From positions 26,895,106 through 26,959,105 of the forward strand of contig JAUJPP010000005.1 of the NCBI GenBank assembly GCA_030562195.1: 64,000 nt of DNA. The letters are read 5' to 3'. Shown here piece by piece: positions 50,093-60,573 of the stretch. The DNA comes from Nipponacmea schrenckii. Lineage: Eukaryota > Mollusca > Gastropoda > Lottiidae. Position numbers and translations under genes: made by a program. Within the stretch, counting starts at the first letter, position 1. Every line of letters begins with the position of its first letter. The notes beneath the pieces were generated by a model, which saw only the letters and a list, made by a program, of their open reading frames with translations, was not told the origin of the DNA and ran no database searches.

Positions 50093-52457
50093 CTGAAATA
50101 TATAGTTTTAGTTCATAAAATAATCTCTAATTCCACGGTCACTAATAGGCAAATTAGGCAAGCGCATACTCAGCGCATGAAAACCTTTTCGAATACGCTG
50201 CCATACGCTAAATACGTATTTTGTATCATTGTTGATCAAAACAGTTATCATTCATCATTTCACAAAGTTTTGAAAACATTTCACGAAGGACAAAGATTAC
50301 TTTCCGCCATATAACATAATTAATAATCATACAATTTGATTTGAAGAAACCTTTAATCAATGATTCTACTAACAAATCTGGAACTAATCTTGAAAAAATC
50401 AGCTTGATCCGAGAAAATATATATGTAATAAATATGTATGCTATGTGAGGTGAATCACTTTCAAGAGATCACAAGAGCCCATTACTAAATCAATCATACG
50501 AAAATCACCAATAGTGGCAAATTATTTAGAAAGTTGTTTTTTTACCATAGTGCACTTCAACATGTTTTATATATATTATCCTTTTTCTAACACAAAGCAA
50601 ATAACTAAAATTCGAATCACGTATTAGTTAGCTTATAATTATACATTACACATAGTAGCCTTATCACAACCCTCTCTATCGATATCTGTTAAGCCCCAAG
50701 GAATTGATGTTATCACCTAGCTCTATATCTTTACTTTAAATTTGACCCAGAGCTATTCGAGAATTTCCAAGCGAATCGTAACATTATTAGGGATTCGTGT
50801 GTGTTATGTACTATATATAATACTAGTATTCATATAATAATAATATCAAATAGAAATTACAAATACACAGACTAAAGTAAAATTTAGAATACAGTAGAAC
50901 CTGCATTCAGAGACCACTCATGGGAATATTCAATAACGGTCGCTGAATTAAAGTGGCCTCTTAGGAGAGGAACTACAAGACCACTGCGTATTGACATTTT
51001 GGAAATCATAGAATCTTACTTTTATTCATCATTTCAAATTGTAAGATAAAATGAAAAAGGGTCATAGCTTTCTGTTTGAGTCAGCAGCATCCTATAAACT
51101 TATCTTAGATTCTCACTGTTGTTCATCAGTTTCTAACTCAATGATTGATCAAATTTGTTTATAAATTCCGTTCTGTTGTCAGGTTTCAGAGGATGATTTT
51201 CAGTTAAGATCGTATGTACCGTCTACAGGTACGTTCATTAAAAATCGATGAGCTCGGTTGCGATTTTGTACGCGATAATGTAGAAAGAGAGTAATGTCAT
51301 TTGAATAACGACAGATAAGAAGAGTTAAAGTTGGGGAGCACGGTCGGGTTTATTCCTCTTGTGCTCAATTTGCAGAGCAGCTTAAATAGTGCCTTAAATC
51401 GCTGCCTAAGAAAGTCAGTCCCTTTGCTCGTCCTATTTCGGGACAGCTCGGGAAGTTTTAATTTAACTCTTGCGTCCAACTTTAATTTATGTGTCATTTT
51501 GCCCAGTTGCATGTCATAAATCAGGAATGATAACGTAAGAACGCAAACCTACGTTTGTGGATAAGAAGGGCCAAGATGTTGCCTGGAGACCTATTTGTGA
51601 GGAAATGTCGCCCCCTATTTCGAATTTTGCGTTCGTACGTCATCATTCCTGGTTTGTGAAATTAAACCGGACAAAATGACACATAAATCAAAGTTGTAGG
51701 GGCTAAAAGGGGCGTTTAAGCATCATGTACGAGTTTCTCTACTATGTAAAGTTGTACGCTGAACTGAATTAAACTCGAAGAATTCACTTTTTCATAAGCA
51801 TAAAACTGCGAAGCGCAAGGATGCGACACTTAAGAAATACCTTTCGGATTATCTCTGAGTAATATCTATACACAACAGGCATGGTAAACTTTGTGTACGT
51901 TATTTTGAAAATAACCCGACATTGCTCCCCTACTATAATTATTTCTTATAAATAATCCATGTATTCTTTAGATATTAAACAGTATATTGACGAAGAAAGC
52001 CGTGGGAAAAACATTAATTTTAAATATAATGCGCTTTGAAACCTCATGTTCGATCACTTGACCTTATATGGCGTTATATGAAGTAAAGATGTTGGCCTAT
52101 AATTACTACTACGAATACCAACAACTACCTAGTTTGCGATATAAGCATTCGCTGGACTATTCTTCTACCAACCAACCAGCCTATAAGAATTAATTTTGGT
52201 AAAAGAAGCCTACTTTTTGTACAAAATTGAAATCTATGATTAAATGAAAATTAAAGATCCCAACTTATTTGTGAAAAGCCAGAATACTTCACATGTAATA
52301 CTTATATTTTCACATAATTTGAAAGTTATGTAACACTTAATACTTATGGTAAGTTATTTAAAAAAACAACATTTGTACATGATTTACTATAAATTTTTAC
52401 CAAATATATTAGACAATAAGGATTAAGACACAGGCATTGTATAACTGCATTCCTGAA
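50093..52457. other. Region upstream of galactosyltransferase; contains an inverted repeat
   Basis: Should contain the missing first exon and promoter. A possible tiny first exon (ATGGGCTCTTGTGATC then TTGAAA before GTGATT, near 50475-50500, minus strand) would fit the phase but its donor is weak, so I do not call it. The inverted repeat at 51478-51694 is listed separately. Confidence 0.4.
51478..51694. repeat. Inverted repeat, arms about 70 bases
   Basis: AACTTTAATTTATGTGTCATTTTG ... AGGAATGATAACGTAAGAACGCAAA on the left is matched inverted on the right by TTTTGCGTTCGTACGTCATC ... CAAAATGACACATAAATC. The arms are imperfect, with a middle of about 75 bases. It is probably part of a foldback DNA element whose ends I did not place. 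Confidence 0.75.
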
Positions 52458-52838
52458 TTAAAACCTCCGATTTCTATCAGTCCTATTCGGTCTTCTATGA
52501 TTATTCCTTCTTGATCTCGATCTTCTGTTCTTCTGTCTATCTATATGGCCCCCATCACGTCTTGGATCGCGATTTCGATTCGCTCTACGTTTTTTGAGAT
52601 CGTGGACAATTAGTTTTATTGCTTCTATGTCTTCTATTGCGGATTCAACCCTAGTTTTTAACAGCCCCATTGATCGTTTACGTTGTCTTCGCCTGCTAAC
52701 GTTGCCACCATTTTCAATATTGCCAAACAACCTATCTCGGTTGTTTCTGGTCTTTCTACATATGTCCATCTCAGTACCAATATTAAGACTAACCAGAGCA
52801 CTTAGGATCAGAAATACCACAAGTAATCTGATTCTCAT
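52458..52838 (-). CDS. Putative secreted, arginine-rich small protein (intronless)
   Basis: 126 residues from the ATG at 52838. It has a clear signal peptide (basic MRIR, then LLVVFLILSALVSL) and a mature part with a furin-type site RRRQRKR just before SMGLL, a helical stretch of about 26 residues rich in Ile, Glu and Leu (VESAIEDIEAIKLIV), then KKRR, and a tail that is almost only Arg, Asn, Asp and Lys. One NVS glycosylation site precedes the first cleavage site. I recognise no family. The layout would suit a peptide precursor, or a basic secreted matrix or defence protein. A similar ORF lies 1.8 kb upstream on the same strand. Confidence 0.6.
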   Translation of the reverse strand: MRIRLLVVFLILSALVSLNIGTEMDICRKTRNNRDRLFGNIENGGNVSRRRQRKRSMGLLKTRVESAIEDIEAIKLIVHDLKKRRANRNRDPRRDGGHIDRQKNRRSRSRRNNHRRPNRTDRNRRF

Positions 52839-54664
52839 CTTCAACTGATACAGTTCACAATGCCGCGGGTAGGTAGGTAGATCACAAGATAACGTTCGCT
52901 TCCAGTGGGTGCTGATATGGCAAATAGGTCGTAAAAGTTAGTAGTTGGATTATTTTTTGATGATTGATGAAGCGGATGAATTAATTTCTCTATATATTCT
53001 CGAAACATATGTAGTAGCTAATGTATTTTTCACATGATGAATTATATCAATCATACTTGAGTGTCTAGAAGAATAAGTATACCCTGCTTTACCCCCCCCC
53101 CCCCACATTTCTAATCAACACACACAACAAATGGGAACACAGAGACTGAAAAATTATGGACTTGACCACAAAATCAATTATGAAAATGCATATATCCAAA
53201 TTATATAAAACTAATCACAATAATTCTTATATTATACGAAAAAATGTTGCAAAAATCAAAATCAATAGTATTGAACTCCATTCATCAAATTGAATATTGG
53301 TAAGTTGTTCTAAATTTTCTGAAGTTATCATAGATAATGTTTGTATGTGTTAGTAACAGATTGTAAGCAAAGCCATGTGTTATTATTACTATGAATAGTC
53401 ATGACTTTTTACATAGTATCTTCAGATGATGGTGAAGCTCCAGTTCCAATTCAAAACAGTTCACCTCAGATAGTTTTCGAGAGACAGTCTTGTTTAAATT
53501 CACATCGTCTATTTCAGTCAAAAACAATGTTTTGAGAAATCGAATAGTTTCACTCGATATTTGAAATCGCGCTTATATTGATGTTTGGGGAAAGGTCTTA
53601 AACAAAAGTGCTGTAGCAGGCAGAGTATGAAAGACAAAAAATTTCAATTTGGAACATATTGCAACTTTATGTAGGTGGGTACCTTTCAGTTTTAATTGCA
53701 ATTTAACATCTCTGATATTCTTAAAACGAAGCCTGTTCGGTTGTTACACCAACCTGTATAGTAAGACTGCATGGGTCCGTATGGGCTGGCGGCGGTCCCC
53801 ATCCGAAACTAAACTTAGCTTTGCCTTAAGATTGACACAAAATATTTAAATGTTTATTTATCATTTACAAGTTCATTACAAAGAAAATATCACAGATATG
53901 CATCGACAGCTGTTGAATTTAAGTCTGAAAGGAAAAAATAATATTTAACAATTATAATCGGTTATCATGAAAAAGAAAATAATATGTTACTGTTTGATGT
54001 GCACATATAAAAGATCATTAAGAGTAACTACAAGATATGGAAATTTCCAATTATACATAATTTCCTAATGAAAATCAAATTTGTTCCAGTGACCACCATG
54101 ACTTTCTTCGTGGAATATTTAATCTACACTATGGCGTTTTTTCAACCCATTTTTCACCCTAAAATCGCTCTTGCCTTGAGTTTTTTTTAAGTGGGGGACA
54201 ACATAAATATTAGGTTTCTCAAAGGCGTGCAATCATTAATATTTACAATAAATAACGATATATTAAGTAATGCAATAAGAAAGTGAATCTTGTTTACATA
54301 TTACATACTATAGACAAACATGGTGCAGCACAGACCACAGCTAAATTATAACGGTAACCTACTTGTAATGGCAAAAACATACGCGATTCGAATTCTCAAA
54401 ATTATCTCGTTTTGTGCATATAATGTTCTGAGTTTAAGCAGCCGTAGTGTAGATCTTATTTGATTCGGTGGTGACATGGTGTATATGCATGCTCAAGTTT
54501 CGTGTCCGGATCCTTATTCCATTTATTCGCTTCTATTGTTTTCTACTGTATCGATGATTCGATACCGTAACTTGCCTATCCCACCTTAAGCAGGTTACAA
54601 AGTATGATAATTGAAAATTACAAAACACTTTTTGTAAACAAATGTTACCTTTCAATGTCTTCAC

Positions 54665-55057
54665 TTAACCTCTTCCTCCACCCCTGTCTCTCCTACTTCT
54701 ATTCGATCTACTCGATCTACGCGTATCACGTCTGTCTCTTCCACCCCATCCTCCTCGCCTATCTCTTGGCTTACGTCTATCAGGATATGCAGTACGTTTT
54801 GGTCGATTTGCTTGAAGTAAATCTGAAGCTTTAACAAAATCTGTCCCAGAGACCATTTCAGTGTTAATATGGTCTGCTAGGGATCCCCATTTTCCTGTAG
54901 AACGATAACGTTGACTTCCACGACATCCACTTCTTCCTTCTTTACATCTGTCTTTAGATCTGCTCCTCGCAACAATGGAAGGTCTGCTATAACTGCCGAC
55001 TAAAACTATAAAACATGTCAAGAAAAAGACTAAAAAACAGATTCTATTCAGATTCAT
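54665..55057 (-). CDS. Putative secreted, Arg/Gly-rich small protein (intronless)
   Basis: 130 residues with a signal peptide (MNLNRICFLVFFLTCFIVLV), a basic part with two cysteines (CKEGRSGC), a less charged middle (KWGSLADHINTEMVSG ... SDLLQ), a furin-type site RPKR followed by TAYP, and a tail of Arg, Gly, Asp and Ser (DRRGGWGGRDRRD). A TATA-like TATATAAATA lies on the minus strand at about 55103-55112, about 50 bases before the start codon, and a minus-strand AATAAA at 54522-54527. The layout (signal, helix-like middle, dibasic site, Arg-rich tail, length) matches the ORF at 52458-52838, which suggests paralogues despite low identity. No known family recognised. Confidence 0.6.
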   Translation of the reverse strand: MNLNRICFLVFFLTCFIVLVGSYSRPSIVARSRSKDRCKEGRSGCRGSQRYRSTGKWGSLADHINTEMVSGTDFVKASDLLQANRPKRTAYPDRRKPRDRRGGWGGRDRRDTRRSSRSNRSRRDRGGGRG

Positions 55058-56377
55058 CTTGCGTTCATTATACAGCCACTTTGTTCAGTAAAAATTTGAT
55101 GTTATTTATATATTTTCTCTAACGGTGTTAGTAGGCTATTTAAGAGGGGTGTCCCGGAATAATCTGTTAACGGTGTAATTTAAACAGGATTTCAACGTTA
55201 TATTATTTCCTTTTACAAATTGTTTATTTGAATAAAATACGGATATTATTTAGGTCTATTGCGTAGATTACTTCTTCGTTGTTCGCACTTCAAAATGAAA
55301 GTAACGAAACATAATAATAGCTTTAATTTTCATATTGGTATATGAAGGACATGTGCGATATGTGTGAATTAGTAATACTTACACTCGCAACACAATTATT
55401 TATATTTTTTCTGGATGATTTTAGTAAAATCTTTACCAACTTTTTCAAGTAAACATGCCCAATTGTAAAACTTTTTGAAATCAAACTTCTTGACGTTATT
55501 TTCTATTAAACATTGTCAATGTATGCAGGGCTCTAAAAAATTATTAAACAAATATCATCATAACAGAAAAAATAGACACATCGGTTTAAAAAATTGAATA
55601 ATATGATTATTTATTTAACTACAAATGAAAATATTTTTGTTCTGTTGTAATCGCTAAGTTACATGGAATATCAAAATAAAAAGTATTAAGTACACTGTAG
55701 TTCCTAAAATGAATAAAAACACACCATTTTAAAATCCTTGTCACATACGATATATAATATATAAAATACAAACATAGAGACAAAAACAAAGATAATGTTT
55801 TTCATGCAAAATAATTTAAACTCATTTTATAAATACTTCAAGGATGATTTCAAAACTTTGAATATTACAATTAAAGTCTTTGAATTAAGAAAAATCTAAA
55901 AAATAGAATTTGTGTGAGTTGAGCATTATGATGATACTCAGTATATGTTTCTGTTTATCAAAACGTAAGCAACAATACTCTCTCTCTCAAGATTTAGCCA
56001 CATTCCGACAGTTATGCCGCAAAAAAAATCTGAAAGCACGAATTAAAATCAGACGGATCAATGTCCAGCCTAGTTTGCATGAAACGTGGGGTTTTAGCCA
56101 TTTTTGTCCCCGAATCCAAAATTTGAAGTTTTTATTTTCCAAATTTCAAGTTCCTACAAATCACCCAACCTCATTACAGTCCTATACAATCTAGTTTTCG
56201 AGTCTGTTATAAGAACATAACCAGTCTACAAGGTCGTTTGCTTTTCAGAATTGCTTTTCAGAATTGCTTCCTTTCACATTCTTCAGTCGTCGGCGTCATG
56301 GCTTATTATTATTATAGTGCAACTCTACTCACTCTACAGACAACATTTTTTTTATGGATTCTTTTAATTTTTATTTG
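55058..56377. other. AT-rich intergenic region; nothing recognised beyond the TATA-like site
   Basis: Open frames such as 55910-56194 show no codon pattern or family match and are taken as chance. Confidence 0.5.
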
Positions 56378-56586
56378 TTCGGATGGGACAATAAACCGAG
56401 GCCCCGTGTGCTACAGGCTGTGCACGTTAAAGATCCCTCGACAGTTGGAAATCGCAAAAAGAGTAGGCTAATGCCGCTGTCCTGGCAAAATTTCCCTCAT
56501 TGCACACTGCATGGCGTTGCCCGTCTTCATTAGCCCATAAGGGGCAGAAGAGTAGGACGTAAAACTCCATTCATTTCATTTCATTT
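56378..56586 (+). repeat. 5'-truncated SINE, same family as 29769-30129
   Basis: Starts at CGGATGGGACAATAAACCGAG in the SINE body and runs to the CATTCATTTCATTTCATT tail, closely matching the full-length copy (GTGCACGTTAAAGATCC, CTGGCAAAATTTCCC). The tRNA head is missing. Confidence 0.88.
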
Positions 56587-56639
56587 TAATTTTTATTTTG
56601 TCTGCTTAAAATTCTTTATAGAATATATATGAACCAAAT

Positions 56640-58975
56640 GTGAATGCATGATGTTCTGAACGCGACTCAGTATGTTCTAAAACGTGTTCGCTTGAAGAAA
56701 ATGTGTTCTAGATAAGAACGGTAGTGTTCTTAACTATGTGTTCTGGACGTCAATCTACAACACCAACAACAAAATAAAGTTAGATTAAAAACAGAATTGA
56801 ATATTTTGTAATTTGCTGAAGGCCTGGATAGATCTTTATACAGATTTGCAGTAAACAGACCTTGAAATACAAACAGCAGAAAATGCTAAGTAAATCTTAG
56901 TGTCACTGACCAAAATATTAGACTGCATAATGTTTGCAATTATGCCTAAAAACAAATGAATCAACAAAGTTGCCTTTTTTTCTATAGAAACATTATTAGA
57001 TTTCATTCAAATGCAAATTGGAACAATATTCTTTGCGAGAACACCGATGTTCTGTAACATGTTCTAACACATGTTCAGTTTAAACACATTTCAATATACA
57101 TGGTGTTCTAAAACTCAAGAGTTATCTCCCTTAGCGCATGCGTATTAATTCCCGCCGTTTTTTTCACTTTCGACGGTGTTTCCACTGCCCCCTTATATGT
57201 TTGAAATAGGTAAGTCTTTAACTTTTCAAGATAAAATAAATCGTGGAATATTATAGATCTATTCAAAAGAACCCTATAAGAGCTTTAAACAAAGACTAGC
57301 TACATTATTTGATGTAGTAAGACCAAATAGACTAATCAGCTAGAACAAAGCTAGGCTAATCTTTTTTTTTTGGTCTAGTAAAATTTGGCAGTACACAACC
57401 TCCATCTCCAATGCCCCTTATATAGGCCTAGCTGGTTTTATTTGCGAATGAAAGATGAATGTCAACAAGATAGGCTAAATTTTACGTCTCCGGCAAGTCA
57501 TCCTACGACCTACGTCTACAACAAACATTTTTCAATAGAAGCTGACACAAGGTGTTCTGAAATAGAATACACCATATTCTTTAATGCTTACGTATCATGT
57601 GACGTTCCTTTTTCCATAAAATATATTTTGCGATTAGGCCTAAGTAGTTTCTCTTAATTTTTTATTAGTCCTATGAGAATGCTAGATGTGATTAATTTTA
57701 ATGAAAAAATATAGGAGTGAGCAGACCAAAATCGGTTGTTGAAGAGATACTACTTAAGTTTGGTATTCGTATAGGCTACTAAAGTACTTGATCTAAAGAC
57801 GGGTGTCTTAAAAATTCGTCAGTTTAAAGATACCACCAAATTTCACTTTCAGTCCTTTCTGACGCTGGGGTTTTGTAATGGGAACAAAAAATGCGCATTC
57901 AGTATTTTATGCTTCTCCGTCTAATTTTAAGTCACTGACACAGTCATGCCAATGAAGGAAGCCTCCAATATGTGTCGAGGTATGATTTAAGGTTGTAACC
58001 GAAATTTATATTAGAGTGCCTATGGATTCCAAAGAGAATGCCAATTAATTAAGCCTAGCTAATGTTCAAGTCTACGTAATTTAAAATTTTGTTTGTTTTA
58101 GGATGTTCCTGACAATAAGATTGGGTCAAAATAAAAAAACAAAGGCATCAGGTTGTCCTCATAGAAAACGTTTTACTACAGACCAAGAAATTAGTTGTAT
58201 TTCCATTCAAGGGGATGGTACCAAATCCAACTTAATTCTGAAGGATGGTTAATTACTGCCATATTAAAATTGGTTATATATTGGATTTTAATCATTTGTG
58301 ATGGGACAAACCATTAAGCTCGACGCCAATTAAAAACTTTCACCAAACTATTTCAGAAAAATTTTGGTGAGGTACTTCGAAGTATGAATAAAAACAGATT
58401 AACAGCTGGATTTTTTAGTGTCACTACCAAATATACGTTATAGGAAACATTTCTGTAGAGTTTGGTGTTTTTCAAAATTTTGAGCAAAACGGAATTCATC
58501 TTTAATTTGTTGTTTTGACCATTGAAGTGTAGGTATTTGGTTAGTAACAAATAAACAAATTAGCTATTTTCTTACTTGTTCTTTTATTCAAAGCAAAAAG
58601 AAACATTCTTGAGAACACGTCAGGCATGTCCGAACAGTTCCAAAATTGTTACATTGGAACGCACACCATTTTGATATTCTCATAGGTTTGTTTAGAACAC
58701 CTTTACAATGCTCTGAAGATGGAACACCCGGTTTTCTTACTTTTTCTGAACATGTACAACGTGTTCTGATCTAGAACATATGCGTTCTGAAAATAGAACA
58801 CCAATGTTCTAAATTGGGACACTATATGTTCTAAATTAACCCATGAATACCAAGTGTTCTGTTTAGAACCCCTCGCGTTTTGTTGACACCTTTTTGGTGT
58901 TCTATTTTTGTTGCAAAATAGGCGTTCTGAAAGGTATTAAAAGTGTTCTATATTAGAACATTGATGTTTAGAGTA
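56640..58975. repeat. Region dense in TGTTCT / AGAACA words, probably ends of an unknown DNA element
   Basis: Many TGTTCT and AGAAC(A) hexamers cluster at 56650-56760, near 57040-57110, and at 58600-58975, often as inverted pairs such as TGTTCTGATCTAGAACA. The dense outer blocks with a sparser centre look like subterminal repeats of a mobile element. Ends and target duplication were not found. A possible small gene lies inside (58103-58252). Confidence 0.45.
58103..58252 (+). CDS. Possible small spliced ORF, 49 residues (uncertain)
   Basis: An ATG directly follows a good acceptor (TTTGTTTTAG) and opens MFLTIRLGQNKKTKASGC, ending at TAA. About 900 bases upstream, a GC-richer stretch with GCGCATGCG (NRF-1-like) ends at a strong donor, ATAG|GTAAGT near 57210, so a non-coding first exon is conceivable. 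No family is recognised and the ORF is short. Confidence 0.2.
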   Translation: MFLTIRLGQNKKTKASGCPHRKRFTTDQEISCISIQGDGTKSNLILKDG

Positions 58976-60100
58976 TGAATGGACAACAAACAATGATTTG
59001 GGCGAATGTCACCTTGCTTCGCATAGCTATCTTTTTCTAAATTTAACCTAAACGTTGACAATCAGTATTTGACAGAGCATGTGGTGGATAAAAGCACGCA
59101 ACATTACTTGTATAAAACAACCTCTAGGGTTTAGAATCTCCAAATATAGAATTGCGCATGAAAACAATCATTGTGAGAAGTGTTCTGAAGAGACTTTAAG
59201 GTTAGCTCTGCATTTGGAAAATATTATTGTGTTTTTGTAATAGTTGTAATGAAGAAAGCGTTTTAATCTAAAATATGTAAGATGATGGGCTCGTCTTAAA
59301 ATTTTTGATATGTTTTATATTATAATAGCTTTGATTACGAAAATTATGTTTTTTCATTTTGATTTAAATTAAAACTTCTTAACATTTGTTTTTCAATTTC
59401 TTAAACGCCATATTTTGATTCATTAAACAAATTTATAATGTGACATTCAATCTTTTATTGTTTCGTTTATGAGGAGGAATCACGATTCTTTAAGTGTGAA
59501 CAAGAAGCGACATCCTTTTACTGTGTTGTATCAGATTATGGTGACGATCTTCCTTTATATCTATATCATGATTTTAAGCGAGCACAAAAAATGGCGAAAT
59601 TTTCCAGTCGATTTAATAAAAAAAATACTCATAGTGAAGTCCGAGTAAACATTAGTTAATCTCATCAAACTGGCCAGTGCCGAGTGGACAATTGTGTAGA
59701 GATAAAGCTAATAACAATAGAAGGATAAATATTAACACGTGGGGGTATTCTTGTCTCGTTTGTTAAAACTACTTTCAAACTTCTCTTTTGAAATAAAAGA
59801 AGAACAAAATTAAATCAAAGAAAATTAAAAAAATGAACGACTAATGCATCCTAGACTACAGTGAAGATGCGTTTAAAGGGTTTGCGATAATCCGGAAACC
59901 CTGACACTTGTTACTGGGGACTTATGATGTAAAATTACCCGTTCATTTGTTCCAAAATCTCCATGTAGGTCTACAATCCTTCGATCAGCAGAGATTTATA
60001 ATAAAAATGTGCGAGATTGTCACCTTTCTCTCTAGACAAGGTACAAATTTCAATATATTGTCATGGACCAACGGTTCTTAACCTAGGGGCTTATTTCCCC
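58976..60100. other. AT-rich sequence left of the second BEL/Pao element
   Basis: No coding exon seen. The left part of the 3' LTR of the Pao element may reach into this stretch; its end cannot be fixed because only one LTR is in the window. Confidence 0.4.
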
Positions 60101-60365
60101 TTGAATATATCTGTACGAAAGGACGATGACAAACGATGCATTACGACAATGTTTATTAAAACAATCTTCGTTGTACATTTTTATGCATTATAATGACATA
60201 AACTACACAATAAACAAACATTTTCATTCCCTTCCTACGGGAACACGCCGCACGAAAAATCTCGTGCATTCGATTTGCGTTGGACCAATGAGATCTCGAA
60301 AAACTAATAATCGAACGAGTTGCTTCCCTTTCCTATATCAATGTATGGAAACCCCTTTTGAACAC

Positions 60366-60375
60366 ATTCCCCTCC
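60366..60375 (-). repeat. Polypurine tract / 3' LTR start of second BEL/Pao element
   Basis: GGAGGGGAA (60375-60367) is followed by TGTGTTCAAAAGGGG on the minus strand, starting at 60366, about 200 bases after the end of the polyprotein. The LTR extends leftward. Confidence 0.55.
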
Positions 60376-60573
60376 TTGATGTGACCAAGGAAGCATCAAC
60401 AAAATGCCACTATACGAAACGACAGACGAAAGACGATGTCCTAACTCATGAATGCGATAGACTAAACGAAATTATAAACAATTGCAAAATATGAATTCAC
60501 TTAAAGTCAATATACAATATTATGAAACATTACCATTACTGTCCATATACATCACAATTTACATTCACTCAAA

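Noticed and set aside
53750..53850. Short ORF with SKTAWVRMGWRRSPSE
   Set aside because: Short, no splice context and no family match.
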